Shown: piece after piece, positions 28,000 through 38,852 of the stretch
Layout of the letters: each line of letters starts with the position of its first letter
Position numbering within the stretch: position 1 is the stretch's first letter
Assembly (NCBI GenBank): GCA_021613375.1
Contig: CM038706.1
Coordinates: forward strand, 20,836,866 to 20,900,865
Length of the DNA stretch: 64,000 nucleotides
DNA from: Megaleporinus macrocephalus
Lineage: Eukaryota; Chordata; Actinopteri; Characiformes; Anostomidae
Direction: 5' to 3'
Translations under genes and position numbers: made by a program
The notes under the pieces: model-generated
Databases searched by the model: none
Told to the model about the DNA's origin: nothing
Seen by the model: the letters and a program-made list of their open reading frames with translations, nothing else

Positions 28000-28450
28000 A
28001 TAGGTGGACTGTACAGTACAAATACAAACTGTAGTCCCTCTGTTTCTCAGTATACTTTGCTAGCCTATACTTTTATCCAGTTCTGCAATGGTCCGGACCC
28101 CCACAGGACCATCACAGAGCAGATAAAATCTAGGTGGTGGATCATTTTTAGCACTGCAGTGACACCGACATGGTGGTGTTTTAGTGTGTATTGTGCTGGT
28201 GTGAGTGGATCAGACACAACAGTGCTGCTGGAATTTTTGAACAGTGTTACTGCTGGACAGAGAACAGTCCAGCAACATCCAGCCCCTTAGTGTGCTGTGG
28301 GCAGCATCCTGTAACCACTAATGAAGGACTTGAGGGTGACCTACACAAACTGTGCAGTAACAGATGAGCTATCGTCTCTGTTTTTACATCTACAAGGTGG
28401 ATTAGGAGTGATTAACAAAGTGTCAGTGAGTGAACACAGCGTTTAAAAAT
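28000..28450. mobile_element. Dispersed element, family 2, single arm
   Basis: Resembles the left arm of the palindromic element at 30160-30905: agactgtagtcc-like start, ctgtttctc, tactttg, agagcaggta-like, ggtggtggatcatt, agcactgcagtg, gtgctggt, gatcagacac, acagtgctgctgga, aactaatgaaggact and gagctatc. No coding potential. Confidence 0.6.
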
Positions 28451-29228
28451 ATTTCATTAATAATTACATGTAAGTGCTGACCTTAAAATAACATGAATAC
28501 AAGTGAACATTTGTGAGAAATGTTGTTTACCAGTTAAAGAACTACTCTCAGGCATCAAGACCAAAAGCTCTGTCATTGTACCTAATCAATCTGTTTTGCT
28601 TTGACTGGTCTACCAGACCACAGAACTTACTCATGTTTCCTGTGGGTATACAGTAGTTGCAGGTGTTTCATGCTGCATCATGTCATGCGGTTGTTTATTC
28701 AGTCCTCTGTCCTCTACTTTGCCACTGGAGGTCACTATGTGACAGTTAGACTTAACGTCAAGTCTCTTGTTCTCTTGTGGCTGTGGTTGCCCATGGCCTT
28801 ACTTGCATGTCTGAACCCACAGATTTACTCAGCTGTCAGCGTTAGTTAACTTTACACTTTGATGACAGCTTACAAATGTTTTATCATGCTTTCAACACTG
28901 GACCAGCCATGTTCAGTCTGAGTAGGTCAGCAAGGACAGATTGTCACCAGTAATGTGGCATTTATCAGCCTTGTAGTGTCCAAGGCGGCTAGGATGCTGC
29001 TGTACTCCACATGCATTATCACATTCCGCTGTGCTTGTGCGTTAGCAGTAACTGATTTTGTGATAAATCACTCAAGATAACGACTGCTCATGAAGCATTT
29101 TATGCTGCTCATTCTGAGTGCCATCCTGAATGAGAGGAACTGTACACAGACGTAACAGGTTTGACTGTGAAGTGGGTGTAGATTATTTGCTGTAATGAAG
29201 TTTGGATCTTTTTAATGTCTGTTGTTTT

Positions 29229-29488
29229 GGCAGCATGGTGATGTAGTGGTTAGCACTGTCGCCTTACAGGCAAGATAATCTGGGTTTGGTTCCCGGTCTG
29301 GGCCGTTCTGTGTGGAGTTCGCATGTTCTCCCTGTGCTTGAGTGGGTTTCCTCCCACAGGCCAACACATGCATGTTGGGTTGATTGGTCACTCTAAACTG
29401 CCTGTGAAGTGTGTGTTGTCCCAAACCTGGGTACGTGGCGAGGGTTGTGTCAGGAAGGGCATCCGATGTAAATAATGAAAGATGTGTG
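29229..29488 (+). mobile_element. tRNA-derived SINE
   Basis: The head ggtgatgtagtggttagcac resembles a tRNA A box, and ggtttggttcccgg, about 50 bases later, a B box (RNA polymerase III promoter). The body carries the teleost SINE phrases gtgtggagttcgcatgttct, gggtttcctcccacagg and ggaagggcatccgatgtaaa. It is diverged and probably inactive. Confidence 0.7.
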
Positions 29489-30159
29489 TGCGTGTTAATA
29501 TCTGTTGTTTAAGAGTATATTTCTTACACATAGGAATGATAGTTCTTTATGTTTTGTGTTGTTAACAACACCCTTTTGCAGCAATGTCAGCCTTTTGTAG
29601 GACAGTTTGTTGTTCTTTTATTTGGATGAATGCTTGTGCATTGGTGAATCTCTTTTAAAGGGGTTTTTGTTTGGGGTATATATTGAGAACTCTTGTTGGC
29701 GCATCCACTCACCTTTTCTACTCTGAGTTGCTCTGTTCATCAAATTTTTGTCTATGAGTTGCTTTCCAGCCACTCATGCAACCACAGGTTAGTGAACTTG
29801 AGTGTGGCAGATCATATCTGGTGATGTGGTTTGAGCCATTGTATTCCAGTAGATTCGGGAAACCCCACTGGAGAAATTGTTTTTCTGTCACAGTCTGTTC
29901 CGATCAAGCAGTCAGTGGGAAGCCAAAAGACTATCAGCATTCATCCCCACCCTCTGTTCTTACCCTCTGTGTCAGAGATCCAAATCTGTTCTCCTAATTG
30001 GGATCCAGACATGAACATGGCCACATGCTTCTGTGGATTGTTATGATGGAGCCAGGACAAATTGTAGTTTTGAGCTGTTCAATGATGTCCTGGATGCTAG
30101 GCATAGATTAATATTTAAAAAAAAGACAGAGGGGCAAATAAATGAAAGCCATTTTTATG

Positions 30160-30905
30160 GCTGAAGATGTAGATATACATTCACAGAGCATCTAGCTCTC
30201 TCTGTATCTACACTAAATGCTTCACATATCATGTAGGAGTACTTTGTAGCTTTACAATTACAGACTGCAGTCCATCTGTTTCTCTACATTCTTTGTTCAC
30301 CCCCTTTCCTCCCCCAGGACCTCCACAGAGCAGGTATTATGTGGGTGGTGGATCATTCTCAGCACTGCAGTGGTGGTGTGTTTGTGTGTGCTGTGCTGGA
30401 ATAGGTGAAACAGACACAGCAGTGCTACTGGAGATCTAGTAGCTCAGGGTCACTGCTGGACTGAGAATAGTCCACCAACAAAAAACATGCAGCCAACAGT
30501 GTTTTGTGACCACTGATGAAGGACTAGAGGAAGACCAACACAGACTGTGCAGAAACAGACGAGCTATCACGTCTGACTTTATATCCACAAACTGTACAAG
30601 GCAGGAGTGTCTAAAGGGGTGGACAATGAGTGGATGCAGTGTTTAACAACTCCAGCAGTACTGCAGTGTCTGATCCACTAGTGCAACACACACTAACACA
30701 CCCTCACTATCACTGTATCAAAGCAATGCTATAAATGATCCACCACTCATATAATACCTGCTCTATGGGGGCCCAGACCACTGAAAAACAGGGTAAAGTA
30801 GGATAACAAAGTATACAGAGAAACAGATGGACTACAGTCTGTAATTATAGAACTACAAAGTGCATGTATATGCTAAGTGGAGTTAATAAAATGGACAGTG
30901 AATGT
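30160..30905. mobile_element. Palindromic (fold-back) element, family 2
   Basis: Two arms are inverted copies of each other: about 30210-30430 and 30640-30880. The left arm has acagactgcagtccatctgt, agagcaggtattat and ggtggatcatt. The right arm has the reverse complements atggactacagtctgt, ataatacctgctct and aatgatccacc-like. The element could form a long hairpin. No reading frame; mechanism class unknown. Confidence 0.7.
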
Positions 30906-31534
30906 AGACATGTAGATAACATAATGTCTTAATAACAGACAACACTGTTTTTAGTCTGGTTTAACTTTAGAGTGAGGCATAGCACTATTAGTCTATCAGC
31001 ACTTTCAGTAAGTTGTATTTCAATTGTATCACAACTCAATACAGTACTGTCTCCTTTATTAGCTTGTCAAAGGCTTCTGACAGAGTTATCCATCTCCTAC
31101 TCTTACAGTGACTGCCCTCTATTGAGTTTCATCAGCAGATCTTGTCAGCACTCGACTATGTTGATACAGTTTGTATCAATACAGCCTTTTATTCTATTTT
31201 CAAAAGTCAGCACAATCAGATATAGTAGAATATAAAAAAAATAAGTTATAGCACTTTTAGACACTTAGTGTGCTGAGAACTGTAGATGTTTTATTATTTT
31301 TTTTTTTTACTTTGAAAATGAATCAATTTGAATTTGTGGACTTAATGGTGTAATTTGTATTCTTTTATGGTGTTTTACCTGTTTTAACTGTTTTATGTAG
31401 GCCTGTCTTAGTGCTAAAGCCCTGGACTTCAGTTTGTCTATCTGAATCTCTTTCCTACAGCATATTTGTAGGGGGAAATAGCGTGAAGGTGTGTGTTACT
31501 TAAGTAGAAATTTTGGTTATTTATACATATTTAT

Positions 31535-31934
31535 ACATTTACACACCATTATCTGTACTTTCTACTCCTTACATTTACACACCATCATCTGTACTTTCTA
31601 CTCCTTACATTTACACTCCATTATCTGTACTTTCTACTCCTTACATTTACACTCCATTATCAGTACTTTCTACTCCTTACATTTACACTCCATCATCTGT
31701 ACTTTCTACTCCTTACATTTACACTCCATTATCTGTACTTTCTACTCCTTACATTTACACTCCATTATCAGTACTTTCTACTCCTTACATTTACACTCCA
31801 TTATCTGTACTTTCTACTCCTTACATTTACACTCCATTATCAGTACTTTCTACTCCTTACATTTACACTCCATTATCAGTACTTTCTACTCCTTACATTT
31901 ACACACCATTATCTGTACTTTCTACTCCTTACAT
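31535..31934. repeat. 36-bp minisatellite, about 11 copies
   Basis: Unit: acatttacactccattatc followed by tgtactttctactcctt. Variants differ at ccatta/ccatca, acacacc/acactcc and ctgt/cagt. 36 is divisible by three, so all frames stay open; the frames of 151 and 188 residues across it are artefacts. Confidence 0.95.
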
Positions 31935-32671
31935 TTGTTTTCATTCATGTACATTTGCTTTCCAATAAAGGTTATTAATAACATGCCTTTAAAGTTTGAC
32001 TTTTTGCAGCCGTACAATACTTATAGGCAACTAGTCATCATATCTTCTGCTCCATGAAACACATGTTAATGTTCAGTAGTACACAGATATGCTTCTTTAA
32101 TATATTTACATTGTACTAAAATACATTCATATTTAATGGGCGTATATGCGGCTGAAACAGGAAGCCTAGCACATCCCAAATTTATTAACATTAACATTTT
32201 AATATAACATTATAGTCATTATGGCTTTTAGAAGAATGTTTTTGGGGAGGTGCGCTAGAGCACTATAGGTCCCTGTGGTGTGACCTAAGCTTTTGTCTTT
32301 AATGCCATTCTTCTTCCTTACATTACTTTTACTTTTATATTTTAAGTAGTTTTAAAAGCAGTACTTTTACACTTTTACTGGAGTATTTTTAAACCCTAGT
32401 ATTTTTACTTCTACCTGAGTAATGAATGTGAATACTTTTAACACCTTTGTGTGTGACCACAAGCAGAAGGTGGTTTTGCTACAAATGGACTGCGCAGACA
32501 CATCCAGGTGGGTTTCAGTGCTTCTTTTCAGTTAGCAAAGTGCTCACACACAAAATAATTACATTCTGAAGAAGAGCTAATAGCTAATGTTTGACTTAGT
32601 GACTTCATTGTTTTTTCCCAGTCAACCTCCAGCAGTCACTCTTACTGAATTAAATAAAGTTCTGTTTCAGC

Positions 32672-32950
32672 TTTAAAGGTGCAATATGTAATATATTTAA
32701 GTTGCCATACTAATTAGCTAGCCCCAGCCTGCCCTGTCTCATAATATCACTTTGTGCCTCAAGAGGTGATAATCATAGAATCATAGTCACTCAATCAGTC
32801 CAACATGAGCAAATGAAAACTGCCCTGATGGTGAATTTCAAGTTTTTGTCAATCATGTTGAAGGGGCTTCACCAGGTTAGATCATTTCAGGACAGGTAGC
32901 CAATGAATGTAAGAAGTGACCATTACAATAATCACTGCCACTTAAATCAT
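32672..32950. repeat. Dispersed repeat, family 3 (copy 2)
   Basis: Same ordered blocks as the copy in neurofilament intron 1 (14218-14620). Shorter, with internal deletions. Confidence 0.5.
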
Positions 32951-33134
32951 AAGTCCTGCTGGTAATTGGGCCTTTAGAATATAAAACTTTAGAATATTTA
33001 AATGAATATATTATACAACTATGCAGTACAATAAAATCAGGGTCCGAATTCTATACAAAATCAAACACTAATCTTATTTCCACCAGTAAGTATTAGTCAG
33101 CTAGCATAATTCTTATTCCCATGTCTCTCTACAG

Positions 33135-33234
33135 GTTCCCTTGCTGTGTGTCTGCCCTCCCAAGTCACCGTGGATCCTACCAGTTTCTAGAAGAGGAATC
33201 GCTCAGCAGCGCCACCATACCAATAGGGGTCAAG
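33135..33234 (+). other. Unassigned exon-like segment (100 bp)
   Basis: A pyrimidine-rich acceptor (tctctctacag) and a good donor (gtacgt) flank 100 bases. These are open in one frame that would read FPCCVSALPSHRGSYQFLEE and continue SLSSATIPIGVK. I recognise no family, and no partner exon could be linked with confidence. It may be an exon of a long non-coding RNA, a decayed gene, or chance. Confidence 0.2.
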
Positions 33235-35090
33235 GTACGTTTCTTGTTTTATTAAAAACTTCAACCAAATTCATACACAACTATGCCATTTCATGTTTGT
33301 GTAAATACAGAATAATTACAAATGAATGAATGATTAATTAAAACATCCACTGTTTTGAATTTACCCAGGTTTTATGTATGGCTCCACGCTTCCACTTTTA
33401 ATTGAGTAAACTCTGAACTTTTGATTCAGACCCAGTATTGTAACTCACGGGTGTAGGTGGTACTTCCATTTAGGAGGTTTTGCTGCGTAAGGAATGCTGC
33501 TTTCATATGAAGATTCCTGCTGGATTCAAAGATTATCTTTGTATGTAAATGGTGAAGGCTGGAGGACCGCCATTGTAAGCAGTTCTTCTTTAAGCCATCA
33601 GAGCACTGGAATTCATATCCATTGGAATATTCCGAATAATGAAAAGAAGCATCAAAGCCACGTGTCTTTGTACATCTCTAAAGCACAGAATTGAAATGCC
33701 CTTGGTGGATCTCATCATCTCATTCCTGTGCTTTTTAAATATTCTGGGCAAAGCTCCAGTTCTGCCATCTCAGTAATGCTGCAAACAGGTTGCAGTACGG
33801 CAGAGCAAACAATGAGATTTGCATTGATTCCTGGAAGATGAAGGCTGGTGTGAACGGGCATGTTTTGTTTTCTGCTGAACGGTAGTAGCAGGTCAGATAA
33901 ATAAAGCAGAAGATGCTCTGGCTGTTCATGTATTTTAAAATTAATCTTTTTTTCCCCTAACACTACACAATATTTGCCAAATAAGGAGTTAAGTGTTCTC
34001 TATTACATTGCAGGTTCTTGCAGAATGCCATTTCCAGGCCCTGGTTTATACTGCCATCCTCTCTGTTAATGCTGACCACACTTGTAAAGGCCTTTATAGT
34101 GGCTCCGAGTCAGAGTGGTTTTGTGATGACATTGTCTTCAGCAGAAACCTTCAAATGCCCTGCTACCTCATCATTTGACAGGAGTGCTGCCCACAGCTTT
34201 ACCCGCAGGTCTGCGGTGAATGGTGTATACCCTCCTCTGTGATCAGGTTCACCAGCCATGCAGAGTAAATCAGGTGTGAATCATACGCATGAAGTACAGC
34301 CAGCAAACGTTTGAAAGTCTTTAGTCTAATTACATATTCTGTTAACTGTGAAAAGAAATGAACACATCCTCTACAGAGGACTTTATGATATTTCCACAAT
34401 TTCTACATACTTGAAAAAACATTAAGTATGAAATAACCTTTGTCCCCCAATATGTTAAATTCAGCCACTAAACAGCATTAGTTTATAATTACCATTAACA
34501 AACCCTTGTTTCATAGAAGTGTGTCCTCTTCCAATAGAGGGTACCCTGAAGAGAGTAGACAAATCACACACTAAGTGTAGAGAGTGTCTTTTAGATTTTT
34601 ATGGTGGCAGGTTGAATTTGGTGGGGCTGTAATATATTGGAAGATGCAGTAGAAAGAAAAACGTTGTATAAAACTTTATCTAGGTGGATAAATAATTTTT
34701 TTCTGTTCCACCTTAAGTAGTGCTGTAATTATTATATCACCTCAGACGACAGAATGTAATGTCAGCATCATTTTAGGTGGGGCAGGAAAATATATCCTTA
34801 CTGGAAAACATTACCAGCATTAAAAGAATAACTAATAGTCTAAATCATCTTATCAGGGGAAAGTAGTGATTATTAAGCATGATTATTATTAGTGATTACT
34901 GAGTCTGGACTAAATAAATCCATTAGATAATCCTAAAGATAATCCTTTATTATTCCCACAGTTGGTAAATTCACCATTAAATATTAAAATATATAAATAT
35001 AAAATATTAAAAATATATATTAAATATTAAAAACACACTGTACTAATTATATGAGCATAGGACCTCATGTAGGTAGAAGAAATTGCTAGA
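33235..35090. other. Intergenic region without a supported gene
   Basis: Several 60-80 residue open frames exist on both strands, including 33494-33694 and 34018-34242, but none resembles a known protein or pairs with convincing splice sites. A further acceptor-like site, cattgcag, occurs at about 34013. Confidence 0.35.
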
Positions 35091-35280
35091 ACGCCAGTGC
35101 TGGATAATCATTTTGTGTTGTGAGAAGAAAACGTCCAACTTTGTTTTTTCCATATCTTTTCATACTACACGTACAAAGAGAAATGTATGGATATTAAAAC
35201 GGGAGCCTTTCAACAGGGAACTAAAAAAAGTGCTTGAATGGACGCCAGTGCTGGATAATCATTTTGTGTTGTGAGAAGAA
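35091..35280. repeat. Copied marchf8 UTR fragment between 39-bp direct repeats
   Basis: A perfect 39-bp direct repeat beginning acgccagtgctggataatca occupies 35091-35129 and 35242-35280. Between them, 35130-35241 is a near-identical copy, in the same orientation, of 38372-38484 (shared blocks gtccaactttgttttttcc, cacgtacaaagagaaatgta and aaaagtgcttgaatg). Only about three positions differ, including a 2-base gap. Confidence 0.9.
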
Positions 35281-37131
35281 CCCAAGAGGGTGAGTCCTAG
35301 TCGTTAAAGAAGTAAAACCTGAAGAGGCAAAACTGTAATCAGGCGTTGAGGCCACTGTACCTTCTCAGGGAAGGGAGGGGCAACTGCACAGCTAAAGGTT
35401 TACACACTACTCCTCTAAAACATGTAGACGTTCGTACCTTGTAGAGGACGTGTTAACGTATTTTGACATTATTATTATATGACCATACTGACTAACCAGA
35501 TCCAGAAACATCTTAAGAACTTGGATGCAACAGTCTCGTCTTGAACTGTCTCGTTTTAATAGTCTCCGGAGGAAGCCAAGTGGACACGACTTTTTTGATT
35601 AAGGTTTTATTTTATTGCTCCATTTCACCTCCCCTTAAAAACACGACACAACATAGTCACTTACATCTCAATTAAGAAACTTAAAGTCGACCGCCTAAGT
35701 GTGATAATACTGAGAGAAAATTAGAAAGATACATAAAATACAAAACTATACATGTAAATTACAGTCTTTTCAGTTTCACAAAACCATATTCAGCTACTGA
35801 GAAAGCCACGACAATGTGAAATGCTCGTTCAGTTCCACTGCTTGGTCTCTAGTTTGACACAGTGTTCATGAGAGGCCTGGTTGACATATAGCGGCCTTGA
35901 GGAAATTGAAAGATGTTCCAGGAAACGACGGTGACAGTTTGGACCGTTTAGGCAGTATCGTGTCACGTAACCACCGCTGATATAACAGGAGCACAGAGTC
36001 TGGCAAAAAACAACAAGCATCATATTTGCAAGAATGTATAAGTTTACTTCATTTTATTTGGTTGTTTTTCAGTCTATATACTTTTGCTCAAATATGGGAA
36101 AATCAGACAAATCAAAACACATCAAGAGGTCATTAAAAACATGTTTTTGTTTTTTTTTATACAAAAATTACATTTACTATCCAAAGAAAAGTCACAGAGA
36201 GAAAAAAATGGAATAAGATGGAGGGGCAGAAACAGTCAAGTTGACTATGTTCAAGTCGATTCAGTAGTAATGCACTGCAGTTTTATGCAAGAAACACTTC
36301 CTAAGCACGTCTGAATCGTCTGGGCGTACGTTGACGGACGACTGATCAGCCAAACGACCGTCAGGACTACAAGCAACCCGGTAGCATGATACTACAGTGA
36401 AGAGTCTGGAGACAAACAATACAACCGCTGCACTTAAACAGATCAAAGCTGAACGAACAGGACGCAGTGCAGCAATTCTGTGAAGGCTATTGCCCACAAG
36501 GCCAAGTAGGCAGCAGAGTCAAAATGTAGAAATTTTCCAAGTCATAGTTTGTCCAAATAATGATAAAGTATCACAGTTCGAACTCGATTACATCAACGCT
36601 CAGGGGTCCCACGCTGCCGTAAGGTTGAAGGAGCCAGCTCCTATTCATCTGTAATATCCTCAAAAATCCATCTGTACACTGATCGTTAATCAGGAATTCA
36701 AATTGAACAACAAAATAAAACCGAACCAAAAACAAGCCAGGCTGCATTAATATAAAACTGGCCTCTTTAGGCTGTGCAAGCTTGATAAATGGAGCTTCCA
36801 TATTCCTCACGTAGAAAAGCTCAAAGTCAGTGGTAAGGACCCGTCTGCCTGGCACAACCTCATTTTCTCAAAGAAGAGCAGTTTGTTTGGGTGCAAGTAC
36901 AAATGTTACTAACTGTGCAAATTCAAACCTGTGAACATGTAGTGTTATTTGCAGACAATGGGAAATGTTCTGTACGAGGTTATGCTGCCTTACTCCTAGC
37001 AACTCTTTCTATTGACAAACACAAGGAGGCCTGCGAGTAGGATCCCGTCACCAAGCTGTATCTGCACCGTTTCCTCCTGGTCAATCTGCACGGAGCAGTT
37101 TTGGTATATTAAAGTCTCTGTCTGCCTAGTG

Positions 37132-37146
37132 TCACTAGATGGCAGA
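37132..37146 (+). promoter_or_regulatory. CTCF-like motif
   Basis: tcactagatggcag differs from the CTCF core consensus only at its first base. It lies in the presumed marchf8 3' UTR; occupancy is unknown. Confidence 0.3.
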
Positions 37147-37899
37147 AGTATACTTTCAAGTTCTGATTTCAAGTAAACCCACATTGTTTCACATTCTGAA
37201 ATCATCATATTGTTAGGGAGATTAATGCGCCGTATTAAGTCAAAAAACATTTGCTGCGTGTGGAAATGGGGAAAGAGTTGAATTTCTCAGCCTTTACATC
37301 ATACAGCGTGTCCTATTCTTACCACATATGAGCAGAACTGGAAAGCACTGCCTTGGGAAATCTACCACCCTGCCTGACACCATGCAAACAAGTACGCGGA
37401 ATGTGCTTGCAAAGCCGACAGATTTAACTTCCTTCCTGAGGAAGGTTTTGACAACTGATCCTCACAACATCTGAACAGCAAACTCCTATACAAACCATGG
37501 ATGAAGGAAAAAGATGAGTCGAGGATACAACTGAAGCCTGTTAAGTCAAGCCATTATACCACATGCAGAAGAACATATCTTACTTAGGATATGGCTAAGG
37601 TGAGTCCTGCTTGAGTACAAAATATGTGGAAAAAAAAATCGAACTGAAACCTTTAAATAAATGCCTGGCTAGGGTTAGAAAAATAAGCTGCGTTTTCCAC
37701 CCAAGAGTATATTTGATTAAAAGACGGTGATCAAAATAAAGACTGAATATAAAGTGTCGGTCAAGCATAGAAAACATGAGTCATTTGGAAAGGTCGAGTC
37801 GTGCTACAAGGATCTGTCCCCCTCTGCAGAAAAATGTCCTATGTGGTAAAGATTTTATTTAAAAAATTGTACATTCCAGAGCCCTCGGAGGGTACACTT

Positions 37900-38082
37900 A
37901 AGGGCTGATTTACTAAAGTCTTTAGCCTGTGCAAAGTGTTTAGCATGTGTGAAAACGGCACCATAGCTAGTGACTGGTCAGTGCATGCTTTGTGAGCCAG
38001 TCAAAAGTTACAGCACGTTAATGCATATGCTAGTGCTAAGACTTTTAACATGTGCAAACGGCTTTAGTGAATCTAGCCCTTG
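37900..38082. mobile_element. Small inverted-repeat element (about 180 bp)
   Basis: Begins aagggctgatttactaaag and ends with the near inverse, ctttagtgaatctagccctt. Inner parts are also roughly complementary (tttagcatgtg against aacatgtgcaaa). Typical of a MITE. Target duplication is not clear. Confidence 0.65.
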
Positions 38083-38371
38083 GTAAGGAGGATGAAGATA
38101 AATTCAATTCAGTTTGCTTTGATTCAGTATCACACACACAGAATAAATTACAGACTAAAAAAATAAAAACAAACAGGAAAAAAAAGAACAAAAATCTAAT
38201 AACTCATTCATCTGACATGAACTAAAGTCAGAAAAATCAAGAAAATAGGGAACACCGATAATAAAAAGACACCCATTTCCCTCATAACTCCTCCAAATTC
38301 CATTTTTTTCCCATTCAAAGGTTGTGTGGGAATACAAATGTCGTCATATAAAATGTGAGAAAAGCTTTTAA

Positions 38372-38484
38372 AATGTCCAACTTTGTTTTTTCCATATCTT
38401 TTCATACTACACGTACAAAGAGAAATGTATGGATATTAAAACAGGGGAGCCTTTCAACAGGGAACTAAAAAAAGTGCTTGAATG
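38372..38484. repeat. Source copy of the duplicated 112-bp segment
   Basis: Matches 35130-35241 almost perfectly. It carries no flanking 39-bp repeats, so it is the likely original. It lies about 370 bases beyond the marchf8 stop codon. Confidence 0.85.
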
Positions 38485-38551
38485 CATCGTTAAGGACTCC
38501 ATTAGAACCGGCGCAGAGACACATACTCACACGCATGGCGAGTGCAGATGT

Positions 38552-38576
38552 GCACACACACACACACACACACACA
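38552..38576. repeat. (CA)n microsatellite
   Basis: About 12 CA units in the marchf8 3' UTR. Confidence 0.9.
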
Positions 38577-38852
38577 GCTGGACTGGCGGTTTTCACATCT
38601 TGTACGACAGCAGTACAATGGCAGTAGTCGCTTCTGGCGCACACCGATTCAGAATGGTCAGCCAACAACTTACAGAAACAGAACAGACAAACGAAGAGAA
38701 AGTAACACCTAAACAACAGAAGTCCCATCTCAGCCACTCTGTCCAGTGCTGTGTGGCGCCACCGGTGGCCTGGAGGAGGCAAAGCATCTTCTGGTCCCGT
38801 GGAAGTTGGTGGGTGAGGGGATGGGGGTGGGGATTATAGGGGACAGGCTGGG

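Larger units (their letters stand above)
35611..38852 (-). other. marchf8: Probable marchf8 3' UTR
   Basis: From the marchf8 stop codon to minus-strand AATAAA at 35616-35611 there is no other gene. MARCHF8 transcripts in other vertebrates have long 3' UTRs, so this extent is plausible. A nearer minus-strand AATAAA at about 37853 could give a shorter form. Open frames inside (36571-36855, 36996-37250 and others) match no known protein. Confidence 0.5.

Noticed and set aside
28601..28849. Frame ending LPMALLACLNPQIYSAVSVS, reminiscent of the NPxxY motif in transmembrane helix 7 of GPCRs
   Set aside because: Only about 80 residues, no other receptor motifs upstream, and a repeat occupies the preceding DNA. 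Too weak to call even a pseudogene.
31491..32057. Plus-strand frames of 151 and 188 residues with regular repeats
   Set aside because: Translation of the 36-bp minisatellite, which keeps every frame open; no splice or promoter support.
36571..37250. Two minus-strand frames of 84 and 94 residues downstream of marchf8
   Set aside because: No family resemblance and no separate promoter; best explained as marchf8 3' UTR.
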